Source: Flavobacterium marginilacus (lineage in GTDB: Bacteria > Bacteroidota > Bacteroidia > Flavobacteriales > Flavobacteriaceae). Taken from it: a stretch of DNA of 64,000 nucleotides. Shown here one piece after another: positions 54,347-63,441 of the stretch. The stretch is taken from assembly GCF_026870155.1 (NCBI RefSeq), contig NZ_CP113975.1, forward strand, positions 1,860,001 to 1,924,000, given 5' to 3'. The notes below the pieces were generated by a model that had not been told where the DNA came from, did not search any database, and saw only the letters and a program-made list of their open reading frames with translations. Each line of letters begins with the position of its first letter. Position 1 is the stretch's first letter. The position numbers were made by a program, and so were the translations under genes.

Positions 54347-55201
54347 ATGATTGAAATAGGAAAATACAATACACTTACCATATTACGTGATACCAAGGTT
54401 GGTCTGTTTTTAGGGAACCCAGAAAAAGACCCGGAAGGAAAACACGATATACTTTTGCCAAATAAATATGTACCCAATGAATTTGAAATAGGAGAAGAAC
54501 TTATTGTTTTTGCCTATCTGGATCATGAACAGCGTCCAGTCGCTACCACTTTGGAACCTTATATTTTTCTGAATGAGTTTGCTCTTTTAAGAGTGAATTA
54601 TATCAACCAGATTGGGGCTTTTATGGATTGGGGAATGGAGAAAGATATTCTCGTTCCTTTCAAAGAGCAGGCCCGTCCTATGGAAAAAGGAAAACGTTAT
54701 CTGGTGTATTTGTTTTTGGATGAAAAAACAAACCGTTTGGTAGCCTCAAGCAAGTTAAACCAGTTTTTAAAGAACGATCATCTGACTGTTGAAAAAGGTG
54801 AAGAGGTTGATCTAATTGTGTCGCATATTACAGAATTAGGAATCAATGTTATTATCAACGAAAAACACAAAGGTCTGCTGTATAAAGATGAGGTTTATGA
54901 TGATTCGATACGTACAGGTGACCGTATGCGCGGGTATATAAAAAATATCAGACCTGATAATAAGATTGATGTAGCTTTACAGATTCAAGGCTATCAAAGC
55001 ATAGAACCTAATGCAGAAAAAATTCTGGATGAATTGAGAGCCAGCAGAGGTTTTTTGCGATTAACTGATAATTCGCATCCCGAAGACATTAAAACGGTGC
55101 TAAAAATGAGTAAAAAGACCTTTAAAAAGGCAATTGGAGCTTTATACAAAGAAAAACTTATCGAGATAAAGGAAGACGGAATTTATCTGGTAAAGGAATA
55201 A
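54347..55201 (+). CDS. CvfB-like S1 RNA-binding protein
   Basis: A 284-residue cytoplasmic protein: two or three S1-type domains (GLFLGNPEKDPEGKHDILLP; INQIGAFMDWGMEKDILVPF; ITELGINVIINEKHKGLLYK) and a C-terminal winged helix (about 225-280, RLTDNSHPEDIKTVLKMSKK). This domain order matches CvfB/YitL. Probably binds RNA and affects gene expression or translation; precise role in flavobacteria unknown. Own promoter and terminator. Confidence 0.9.
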   Translation: MIEIGKYNTLTILRDTKVGLFLGNPEKDPEGKHDILLPNKYVPNEFEIGEELIVFAYLDHEQRPVATTLEPYIFLNEFALLRVNYINQIGAFMDWGMEKDILVPFKEQARPMEKGKRYLVYLFLDEKTNRLVASSKLNQFLKNDHLTVEKGEEVDLIVSHITELGINVIINEKHKGLLYKDEVYDDSIRTGDRMRGYIKNIRPDNKIDVALQIQGYQSIEPNAEKILDELRASRGFLRLTDNSHPEDIKTVLKMSKKTFKKAIGALYKEKLIEIKEDGIYLVKE

Positions 55202-55202
55202 A

Positions 55203-55246
55203 AAAAGAAAGACTAGTTATTTTAGCTAGTCTTTCTCTTTTTACTT
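55203..55246 (+). terminator. Terminator of the CvfB-like gene
   Basis: Stem AGAAAGACTAG (55206-55216) with CTAGTCTTTCT (55226-55236) and a T run, directly past the stop codon. Confidence 0.85.
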
Positions 55247-55898
55247 TTATTTATACCTTATAGGTTTAATTAAAAGTAAAACTCTTTTGTACATTTTCAA
55301 AAGTATGTTTAACCGCATTTAATACTATGGGTACATGTGTACCAGTATTTACTGTTCGTAAATCACTTTATTAAATGGATTGCCTGTAAATTAAAGGGTG
55401 CTGTTTTAATCATCAAAGACCAAATTTCACATTAAAACCATTGGTTTATTTATACATTTAAAGTTACATTCTGTTTTTCTATACCGAAAATTAGTAGAAT
55501 TGTAAATCTTTTACTGAACCCTAGGTGTTACTTTTTTATCAGTTATAATTTTTTAACAGAGGCTTTATTTACCAGCTTATATTTTAAAATGGTTTTTTGA
55601 AAAATTATATAATTTAAAACCATAAAAATAAAAGCGGCAATAATTTTAAATTCACTCAAAAAAATTATTTTTAAAGGTTAATAAATTAGTGAACAATCGA
55701 TGCTAATCTGAATTAATAACTAACGGTAGTTTTGTTTAAAGTGTTGATTAGCACTGAATAAAAGTAATAATTATTTTTTATCACCAATGTTAAAATCTGA
55801 TTTTTTTTTACTGTTTAATGCTTAAAACTTGTTTTGGATTTTAATGAAAGAAATGATTTAATAAAAATATTTTCAGTGTATTAAAAGTTCTTAATTAA
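55247..55898. other. Intergenic region, no gene seen
   Basis: About 650 bp of AT-rich DNA between convergent genes. It holds the dyad at 55321-55349 and an ATGGTTTT/AAAACCAT inverted repeat near 55587-55623. No frame of note. Confidence 0.5.
55321..55349. promoter_or_regulatory. Intergenic dyad GGTACA-TG-TGTACC
   Basis: GGTACA and TGTACC face each other around TG (55330-55343); the arms extend to AATACT and AGTATT with a three-base bulge. Isolated in a gene-free region, it could be a regulator-binding site or RNA hairpin. Confidence 0.4.
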
Positions 55899-56753
55899 TT
55901 AAAACTGCATGTTGAAATTTAGTCCCCAAATAGCTTTATTACCTCCTCTATCAAAACCTATCGGAGCTACATTCATCTGTGTTTTTACTTTTTCCTTATA
56001 TCCAAAACCGTCAAGTATGGTATTAAACGGGTCCATCAAAACCAGAGAAGTGTATCCTAAAAATTTTGATTTTAAAATTCGGTGATCGTTTCTTAGAATA
56101 CTTTTTTTTGCATAAAAGAAACCTTCACCTACTACAGATCCTAATACTGGTGTTACGATAAGGTCTTGTTTGGATGGGATTTCAGCAAAAGCTTCGATTC
56201 CATATTCCCAGAAACAGGTAGACATAAATGCTGAATACAGAAAGGATTCAAAAATAGTAAAACCGCTGCTTCTCGCTGTCATATAGTATACACCTCCGGA
56301 ATAGGGATGCGTTATGTAGTTAAGAACCCAGTCATCTTCATCCCAAACAGGTCCTGCTTTTACATTTTCTTTCCATTTCCATAAAATCCCTTTTTCTTTA
56401 ATTTCTTCTTTGTCCCAATTACTGGCGCTTTCCGGCATAGCCCATAGTATTCCAAAAGCAATGACAGCAGTTCCTGCATACATTCCAGTTGTTATCCCTA
56501 ATCGTTTATAATCTTTGTGGTCTGGCGGATAAGCACTTCCGTTTTTTAGAATTGCAGTACTGTCTCCCAGCGTAAGCATATCATAATTGTATTTTTTTCC
56601 TATTTGAGCATCTGAATAGGCGATGGAATTTGGAGTAATGAATTTAGGCAGCTGATTTTGACTTATCTGTATTTCTTTAGCTCCCTGGGCAAAAATAATG
56701 TTTTGTAAAAGTAAAAGTAAAATGGTGGATAAAGCGGTTTTGAATGGATTCAT
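55899..56753 (-). CDS. DUF3943 domain-containing outer membrane/secreted protein
   Basis: A 284-residue exported protein with signal peptide ending IFAQ. The DUF3943 region includes HPYSGGVYYMTARSSGFTIF, FWEYGIEAFAEIPSKQDLIV and PVLGSVVGEGFFY. The family is common in Bacteroidota and probably membrane-associated, with no defined role. Monocistronic, minus strand. Confidence 0.85.
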   Translation of the reverse strand: MNPFKTALSTILLLLLQNIIFAQGAKEIQISQNQLPKFITPNSIAYSDAQIGKKYNYDMLTLGDSTAILKNGSAYPPDHKDYKRLGITTGMYAGTAVIAFGILWAMPESASNWDKEEIKEKGILWKWKENVKAGPVWDEDDWVLNYITHPYSGGVYYMTARSSGFTIFESFLYSAFMSTCFWEYGIEAFAEIPSKQDLIVTPVLGSVVGEGFFYAKKSILRNDHRILKSKFLGYTSLVLMDPFNTILDGFGYKEKVKTQMNVAPIGFDRGGNKAIWGLNFNMQF

Positions 56754-56883
56754 TTTCTGAATTAAGTGCTGTTAAAAGATAGCCAATCTGCATTGGATTT
56801 AAAATAAATTTATGCTTTTTGCCCTTGATAACCGTTAAATTATATTGCTTTTCGAATAGAATTAACATAGTTTTAAGACGGCG

Positions 56884-56917
56884 CAAATATAATTAATTAA
56901 TTCAAGCTGATAGACAA
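56884..56917 (-). promoter_or_regulatory. Promoter of the DUF3943 gene
   Basis: Minus strand: TTG (56917-56915), 23 bp spacer, TATATTTG (56891-56884). The DUF3943 start lies 131 bp further on, so the 5' leader would be rather long. Confidence 0.4.
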
Positions 56918-57163
56918 TTGATTGTTTAATTCAGAGCATTTGATTTTAAATGTTTTTTCTTACAAATACATTACTTAATTTGTAACCGCAATCCGTTTTA
57001 GTTCTATTAATTTTTAAAAGAAACGCCCAGATGAGTGAATTTAATTGAAATAATTGGGGTAAAGCTATTTCTGAACAGTTTTCGGATTCAAATAAAATTT
57101 ATTTAACGATTCTGAGGAATGTTTCTAAATTACTTATATTTACATTTAAATTGTATTGAGTTA
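56918..57163. other. Upstream region of the LacI gene, nothing else seen
   Basis: Divergent regulatory region between the DUF3943 and LacI genes. No frame, repeat or clear dyad; it must contain the LacI promoter. Confidence 0.4.
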
Positions 57164-58198
57164 ATGGAAGAAAATAAACATGTAACAATCTATGATATAG
57201 CTGAAAGACTAAATTTAGCTACGTCTACTATTTCCAGAGCATTAAAAGATCATCATACTATTAGTGATAAAACCATCAAAAAGGTTAAAAAAACTGCCGA
57301 AGAAATGGGATTTGTACCCAATACTCTGGCGGCTGGTCTTCGCGGTAATAATACTAAGACAATAGGAGTGTTAATACCTACTGTTACACAGCCCTTTTTG
57401 TCCTCTTTAATCAGCGGTATAGAAATTACAGCTCAGAAATCGGATTATACGGTTATTATCATGCAGTCACATGACTCTTATCTTGAAGAAGTGAATATGG
57501 CTAAGTCCTTATATAGTAATAGGGTAAGCGGCGTAATTTGTTCATTGGCAATGGAGACTAAAGATACTTCACACTTTCAGCAGTTTACTAATAATAAAAT
57601 TCCGCTTGTTTTTGTTGACAGGGTTCCTAAGGATTACAATACTTTTAGAGTAGTCATCGATAATTATTCGGCGGGATATAAAGCCACCAAGCATCTTATT
57701 GAGCAAGGCTGTGTGCGTATTGCGCATTTAACAGCCGGATCTGAATTAGGTAACCTATACAGTGAAAGAAAAAGAGGCTATATTGAAGCCTTAAGAGATC
57801 ATAATCTTCCAGTAGATGAAGACCTGATCATTAATTTAAAATCGGTTACTTATAAAGAAGGGGTAAAGGCAAGCAATAAATTATTTGATTTAGACCCAAT
57901 TCCTGATGGTCTTTTTGCACCTGGAGATATAATTGCTGTAAGTGCTGTGCAGACAGCCAAAAAAAGAGGTTTAAAAGTTCCTGAAGACATTGCTGTTATT
58001 GGGTTTAATAATGACCCTATTTCTCAGATAATCGACCCAAATATATCTACAATTACGCATCCTGCTGAAAAGATGGGAAAAAGTGCAGCCGAAATTATAA
58101 TTACCAGTCTTAATTCTGTAAAAAAGGATGATGCTAAAGAGATTACATTCCTTAATACCGAGGTTCTTGTGCGCGAATCGTCCAATAGAAATCTGTAA
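57164..58198 (+). CDS. LacI-family transcriptional regulator of the xylan locus
   Basis: I prefer ATG 57164 (344 aa), which opens MEENKHVTIYDIAERLNLAT with the HTH starting at the usual place; the frame upstream adds 15 residues. HTH at about 6-28, hinge helix NTLAAGLRGNNT, then a periplasmic-binding-type sensor (about 65-340; IGVLIPTVTQPFLSSLISGI). It probably represses the downstream GH67-GH10-symporter-GH43 genes until a xylan-derived sugar binds; matching operators lie at 58314 and 61895. Confidence 0.9.
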   Translation: MEENKHVTIYDIAERLNLATSTISRALKDHHTISDKTIKKVKKTAEEMGFVPNTLAAGLRGNNTKTIGVLIPTVTQPFLSSLISGIEITAQKSDYTVIIMQSHDSYLEEVNMAKSLYSNRVSGVICSLAMETKDTSHFQQFTNNKIPLVFVDRVPKDYNTFRVVIDNYSAGYKATKHLIEQGCVRIAHLTAGSELGNLYSERKRGYIEALRDHNLPVDEDLIINLKSVTYKEGVKASNKLFDLDPIPDGLFAPGDIIAVSAVQTAKKRGLKVPEDIAVIGFNNDPISQIIDPNISTITHPAEKMGKSAAEIIITSLNSVKKDDAKEITFLNTEVLVRESSNRNL

Positions 58199-58313
58199 AT
58201 TATTTAATAAAAATAGTGCGAATTTAATCTGCTTGACCAAAATTGGTTTCAAGCAGATTTTTTTTTTGAAAAAAAACAGGCAAAAATTTTTTTCTTATAA
58301 CACAAACTTATAT

Positions 58314-58330
58314 TTTTACACAACCGATTG
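58314..58330. promoter_or_regulatory. LacI-type operator upstream of GH67
   Basis: TTTTACACAACCGATTG contains CAACCGATTG, a dyad CAAnCGnTTG with the central CG typical of LacI-family sites. The same 17 bp recur at 61895-61911. It lies 115 bp upstream of the GH67 start and just downstream of the LacI gene. Confidence 0.7.
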
Positions 58331-58445
58331 CATGAGGCTAGTTATTTTGTAAAATGTATTTTTTTTGATAAAAAAATATTAAAATAATAATGACTGCATC
58401 GAAAAATACTTATGCATAAATTAGAAATATAGAAAACAACAAATA

Positions 58446-60611
58446 ATGAAACATAAAAAAAGAAGCTTTTTGAGAATGATTGTTCTAATATTTGGAATAT
58501 CATGGTGCGCATCTGCTCAAAAGGATTACAAATTATGGCTTCAATATAATACAGTAACTGATCTGAATTTAAAAACGGAATATTTATCAAATGTTCAGGG
58601 AATTACTGTCTTAGGAAAATCCGAAACAATGAGTATTGCAGCAAAGGAACTGCAGTCGGCATTGAATGCTATGCTTGGAAAAAAAATCAATGCTGGTGAA
58701 AAATTAGAAGGGAATAACAATATTATAATAGGTTCAAAAGCTTCTTTAAAACCTGAAATCCTGAAAATAATAGAATCTGATTTTAATCGAATAAATGACG
58801 AGGGCTATATTATAAAATCTATTAGCATTAATAATAAAAAACAGATTATTATAAGCGGTAAAAAGGAGATTGGTGTTTTGTATGGTGTTTTTAATTTTTT
58901 GAGATTGATTCAGACTAATAAAAGCATTGAAAAACTGAATATTGCAGATTCACCTGCAACGAATATCCGCATATTAAATCACTGGGATAATTTAGACCGG
59001 ACAGTAGAACGCGGTTATGCTGGATTCTCTTTATGGAATTGGCAGAAATTACCAGATTTTATAGATCAGCGCTATATTGATTATGCCCGTGCCAATGCTT
59101 CGATAGGAATTAATGGAACAGTTCTGACGAATGTAAATGCAAATGCTTTAATTCTGACACCTCAATATTTAGAAAAGGTTGAAGCTCTTGCCAATGTTTT
59201 CAGGCCTTATGGGATAAAAGTGTATTTAACGGCCCGTTTTTCAGCACCAATAGAAATTGGAGGTTTAAAAACTGCAGATCCAAAAGATGCTGAAGTAATA
59301 AATTGGTGGAAAGCAAAAGCCAAAGAAATATATGCTGGAATTCCAGATTTTGGAGGATTTCTTGTAAAAGCAAATTCAGAAGGTCAGCCTGGACCGCAGA
59401 ATTACGGCAGAGATCACGTTGACGGAGCCAATATGCTTGCAGATGCTGTAGCTCCTTTTGGAGGAGTCGTGATGTGGAGAGCATTTGTATATTCTGAGCA
59501 TGATGTGAATGACCGCGCGAAGCAGGCTTTCGCCGAATTTCAGCCTTACGACGGAAAATTCAGAGAGAATGTTATTGTTCAGGTAAAAAATGGAGCAATC
59601 GATTTTCAGCCGAGAGAACCTTTTCATCCATTATTTGGCGCTATGCCAAAAACACCTTTAATGATGGAATTCCAGATAACACAGGAATATTTAGGATTTA
59701 GTACCCATTTAGTGTTTCTGCCTAAATTATTTCAGGAAGTTTTAGAATCGGATACGTATCAAAAAGGCAAAGGTTCTACAGTTGCAAAAATAATTGATGG
59801 TTCTTTGTGTCAAAATAAAATTACAGGTATTGCTGGCGTTGCTAATATAGGAAATGATTTGAATTGGACTGGGCACCCTTTTGCGCAGGCAAATTGGTAC
59901 GGTTTCGGAAGATTGGCTTGGAATCCCTATTTAGATTCAGAAACAATTGCTGATGAATGGCTGAGATGTACTTTTTCAAATGATGAAAAATTTATTCGTC
60001 CAGTAAAAAATATGATGATAACATCCCGCGAAGCAGTAGTTAATTATATGACACCATTGGGTCTTCATCATATTATGGATACTGGTCATCACTATGGACC
60101 AGGACCGTGGGTTGGTAATTTGTCAAGACCGGAATGGAATCCTGTTTATTATCACAAAGCAGATAAAAACGGTATAGGTTTCGACAGATCCCAAAACGGT
60201 ACCAATGCTGTTTCACAGTATGCACCAGAAGCAGCAGCCATTTTTGATAATATCAAAACTTGTCCGCAAGAGTATTTACTTTGGTTTCATCACGTTTCCT
60301 GGGATTATAAGCTAAAAGACGGTAACAGTCTATGGGATGGAATGGCTTTAAAATATCAGCAGGGTATAAACCAAGTGAAAGAAATGCAGGAGACTTGGAA
60401 TACAGCCGAAAAATATGTTGACAGCGAACGGTTTAAGGAAGTGCAGATGTTATTGAATATTCAATATAAAGAAGCAAAATGGTGGAGGGATGCCTGCCTC
60501 TTATATTTTCAGCAGTATTCAGGCAAAGAACTGCCGAAAGGAGTTGAAAAACCAGTGCAGACTTTAGAATATTTTCAATCATTGAAATTTCCTTTTGCAC
60601 CTGGAAATTAA
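58446..60611 (+). CDS. Alpha-glucuronidase (GH67)
   Basis: A 721-residue exported enzyme with signal peptide ending CASAQ. The N-terminal non-catalytic domain (about 45-160), the TIM-barrel core (LNHWDNLDRTVERGYAGFSL; DHVDGANMLADAVAPFGGVV) and the C-terminal helical domain (about 480-721; WNTAEKYVDSERFKEVQMLL) are in family order. GH67 enzymes remove 4-O-methyl-D-glucuronic acid from the non-reducing end of xylo-oligosaccharides, so it works on GH10 products. The next gene 71 bp away is the GH10 xylanase. Confidence 0.93.
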   Translation: MKHKKRSFLRMIVLIFGISWCASAQKDYKLWLQYNTVTDLNLKTEYLSNVQGITVLGKSETMSIAAKELQSALNAMLGKKINAGEKLEGNNNIIIGSKASLKPEILKIIESDFNRINDEGYIIKSISINNKKQIIISGKKEIGVLYGVFNFLRLIQTNKSIEKLNIADSPATNIRILNHWDNLDRTVERGYAGFSLWNWQKLPDFIDQRYIDYARANASIGINGTVLTNVNANALILTPQYLEKVEALANVFRPYGIKVYLTARFSAPIEIGGLKTADPKDAEVINWWKAKAKEIYAGIPDFGGFLVKANSEGQPGPQNYGRDHVDGANMLADAVAPFGGVVMWRAFVYSEHDVNDRAKQAFAEFQPYDGKFRENVIVQVKNGAIDFQPREPFHPLFGAMPKTPLMMEFQITQEYLGFSTHLVFLPKLFQEVLESDTYQKGKGSTVAKIIDGSLCQNKITGIAGVANIGNDLNWTGHPFAQANWYGFGRLAWNPYLDSETIADEWLRCTFSNDEKFIRPVKNMMITSREAVVNYMTPLGLHHIMDTGHHYGPGPWVGNLSRPEWNPVYYHKADKNGIGFDRSQNGTNAVSQYAPEAAAIFDNIKTCPQEYLLWFHHVSWDYKLKDGNSLWDGMALKYQQGINQVKEMQETWNTAEKYVDSERFKEVQMLLNIQYKEAKWWRDACLLYFQQYSGKELPKGVEKPVQTLEYFQSLKFPFAPGN

Positions 60612-60682
60612 TGAAACAGCTTAAGTGCTGAGAAGGTTTAAAAAAAATATAGTTTTAATATTATCTAATAAACATATACATA

Positions 60683-61834
60683 ATGAAATTAATAAATAAC
60701 AGTATACTGCTTGGGGTTCTTTTCATATCAGGCATCTGTAATTCACAAAACACAAAAACGGCTCAGGCTTCTTTAAAAAACAGTTTTAAAGGTGACTTTT
60801 ACATTGGAACTGCTTTGAATGTCAGCCAGATTGAAGAAAAAGATGCTAAGGCTGACGCTTTAATCCGAAAAGAATTTAATGCAATTACTGCCGAGAATAT
60901 AATGAAGTCGATGTTTGTTCATCCTTCAAAAGATAAGTATGATTTTGCAATGACCGAGAAGTTTGTAGCTTACGGAGAAAAGAATAAAATGTTTATTCAT
61001 GGACATACTTTGATCTGGCACAGCCAATTAGCCCGATGGATGTCTGAAATTAAAGACAGTACCGAAATGAAAGCATTTATGAAAGATCATATTACAACTA
61101 TTGTTTCCAAGTTTAAAGGGCGTATTAATTCTTGGGATGTTGTTAATGAAGCATTGAATGAAGACGGTACTTATAGAAAATCAGTTTTTCTTAATACTCT
61201 TGGTGAAAGTTATTTAGCAGATGCTTTTAAACTTGCGACACAAGCAGACCCTAAAGTTGACTTGTATTATAATGATTATAATATCTGTGAGCCAAAAAAG
61301 AGAGAAGGCGCAATCAGATTGATTAAATATATAAAAGCGAATGGCGGAAAAATTGATGGTGTTGGTATTCAAGGACACTGGAGATTAGATAGCCCGTCCT
61401 TAGAAGAAATTGAAAAAAGTATTTTGGCTTATTCTGAATTGGGTGTTAAAGTTGCCTTTACTGAACTGGATATTACGGTACTGCCTAATCCTTGGGATTT
61501 ACAAGGAGCAGATGTAAATCAGAGTTTTCAGGGAAGTGCAAAAATGAATCCTTATCCAAAAACACTGCCTGATTCTATCCAGACTAAATTAGCAGAACGT
61601 TATGCTTCAATTTTTAAATTATTTCTTAAACATAAAGATAAAATCAGCCGTGTGACATTCTGGGGAGTTCATGATGGACAGTCTTGGTTAAATGACTGGC
61701 CAATAAAAGGAAGAACAAATTATCCATTATTGTTTGATACTAATTTGAAACCCAAAAAAGCCTACAATAGTGTTATGCAGTTAAAAGAATTGGAAAATAA
61801 TAAAATTGGCAAGAAAAAAGTTTTTAAAAATTAA
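60683..61834 (+). CDS. Endo-1,4-beta-xylanase (GH10)
   Basis: A 383-residue exported xylanase; signal peptide about 1-21 (ISGICNSQ). The GH10 barrel has HTLIWHSQLARWM, acid/base Glu156 in WDVVNEALNE and nucleophile Glu261 in AFTELDITV, followed by RVTFWGVHDGQSWLND. It cuts the xylan backbone. GH67, symporter and GH43 genes nearby complete a glucuronoxylan pathway. Confidence 0.96.
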   Translation: MKLINNSILLGVLFISGICNSQNTKTAQASLKNSFKGDFYIGTALNVSQIEEKDAKADALIRKEFNAITAENIMKSMFVHPSKDKYDFAMTEKFVAYGEKNKMFIHGHTLIWHSQLARWMSEIKDSTEMKAFMKDHITTIVSKFKGRINSWDVVNEALNEDGTYRKSVFLNTLGESYLADAFKLATQADPKVDLYYNDYNICEPKKREGAIRLIKYIKANGGKIDGVGIQGHWRLDSPSLEEIEKSILAYSELGVKVAFTELDITVLPNPWDLQGADVNQSFQGSAKMNPYPKTLPDSIQTKLAERYASIFKLFLKHKDKISRVTFWGVHDGQSWLNDWPIKGRTNYPLLFDTNLKPKKAYNSVMQLKELENNKIGKKKVFKN

Positions 61835-61894
61835 GACTAAATCAGTTACAGAAAAAACCGTTTAAATTTTTCGCCGGTATTATTTTTTTAATAC

Positions 61895-61911
61895 TTTTAC
61901 ACAACCGATTG
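61895..61911. promoter_or_regulatory. LacI-type operator upstream of the GPH symporter
   Basis: Identical 17 bp (TTTTACACAACCGATTG) to the site at 58314-58330, 71 bp before the symporter start. It suggests that the symporter-GH43 genes form a second transcription unit under the same repressor. Confidence 0.7.
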
Positions 61912-61981
61912 TTTTTTTGATTAAAGAGAAAAAAATAAATCCATTGCTTGCCATTAACCCCACAAATACCCCTCACAAATA

Positions 61982-63415
61982 ATGAGTACTATTTCTCAAA
62001 AATTATCCGTAAAGGAAAAAATCGGATACAGTTTAGGCGACTTAGCAGCCAATTTAGTTTTTCAGACCCTGATGACGTATCTGGCTTATTTCTATACCGA
62101 TATCTACGGATTGTCTCCCACACATTCATCAATAATTATGCTGACAGTTGGCTTGATTGCCGCTTTTGGTTTTAATCCTATTATAGGTGTTCTGGCAGAC
62201 AGAACCAGTACCAAATGGGGCAAGTTCCGTCCCTGGATCCTGATCACGGCATTACCGCTGGGCTGTGTTGCTCTGGCGGCTTTTACCACCCCCGATTTTT
62301 CATACAGCGGCAAAGTAGTTTATGCCGTTGCCACTTATACCTTACTGCTTCTTTTTTATGCAGGGAACAACCTGCCGTATTCTGCCCTGAGCGGGGTGAT
62401 TACGGGCGATATGTCCGACAGGAACAGCCTGTCTTCGTACCGTTTTGTTGCAGTGATGTTTGCACAGTTTTTTGTTCAGGTTTTCATGCTTGGGATCATC
62501 AAGAGTGCCGGAGGGGGCGACAAGGCAGTAGGAATTGAAAAAGTGATGACGGTACTGGCTGTCATCGGCACCATTATGCTTTTTATCACCTTTCTGACCA
62601 CCAAGGAACGCATCATTCCAAAACCGGAGCAGAAGTCAAGCGTGAAGGAAGATCTAGCCGACCTTGTAAAAAACAGGCCGTGGGTAATCATGCTGACGCT
62701 GACAACTTTAGTATTTATCACTCTGGCCCTAAAAGGCGGTTCGTATGTGTATTATTTTGAAAATTATGTAGATAAACAGCAGCTGGCACTTTTTATCCAG
62801 CCGATATTGGATACGCTGACCAGTGCCGGATTAAACTATTTTGGTAATGACCCTGTTGCAGCAGGATTCGGACTGTTCAATGCCGGAGGAATTATTTTTA
62901 TGATAATAGGAATCACTTTATCAAAAGGCTTGGCTGATAAATACGGAAAGAGAAATATCTTCGGAATATTTCTGTTTATTTCGACAGTCTTCGTTCTGGC
63001 TTTTTATTTCTTTCCAGCCGACAGTATTTCCCTTATTTTTCTTTCGCAGATTCTGCACGGGTTTTTCTACGGAATCACCATTCCGATTCTCTGGGCAATG
63101 ATCGCTGATGTAGCCGATTACTCGGAATGGCTCAATAACCGCCGTGCGACAGCCATTATATTTTCAGCAATGATGGTCGGACTGAAAGCCGGACTAAGCA
63201 TAGGAGGATCTTTAACGACTTTATTTTTAGGATATTTTCAGTATATACCTAATTCACCGGCACAGTCTGAGGTAACGATAAACGGCATTAAATTATTAGT
63301 GAGTGTTTTTCCGGCAGTTCCGTTTTTGATAGGATGCGGTCTGCTGTTTTTCTATAAGATAGATAAAAAAATGGAGACTCAGATAGAGAGCGACCTAAAA
63401 AAAAGAAGAAATTAA
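61982..63415 (+). CDS. GPH-family (XynP-like) sugar:cation symporter
   Basis: A 477-residue transporter with 12 membrane helices of the glycoside-pentoside-hexuronide family. Helix 1 begins KEKIGYSLGDLAANLVFQTL, the loop after helix 2 has GVLADRTSTKWGKFRPWILI, and WAMIADVADYSEWLNNRRAT is another GPH marker. In a xylan locus it would import xylo-oligosaccharides. GC content looks higher than in neighbouring genes upstream. 26 bp separate it from the GH43 gene. Confidence 0.9.
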   Translation: MSTISQKLSVKEKIGYSLGDLAANLVFQTLMTYLAYFYTDIYGLSPTHSSIIMLTVGLIAAFGFNPIIGVLADRTSTKWGKFRPWILITALPLGCVALAAFTTPDFSYSGKVVYAVATYTLLLLFYAGNNLPYSALSGVITGDMSDRNSLSSYRFVAVMFAQFFVQVFMLGIIKSAGGGDKAVGIEKVMTVLAVIGTIMLFITFLTTKERIIPKPEQKSSVKEDLADLVKNRPWVIMLTLTTLVFITLALKGGSYVYYFENYVDKQQLALFIQPILDTLTSAGLNYFGNDPVAAGFGLFNAGGIIFMIIGITLSKGLADKYGKRNIFGIFLFISTVFVLAFYFFPADSISLIFLSQILHGFFYGITIPILWAMIADVADYSEWLNNRRATAIIFSAMMVGLKAGLSIGGSLTTLFLGYFQYIPNSPAQSEVTINGIKLLVSVFPAVPFLIGCGLLFFYKIDKKMETQIESDLKKRRN

Positions 63416-63441
63416 TTACAAAAAAAAACAAAAAAAAGAGT

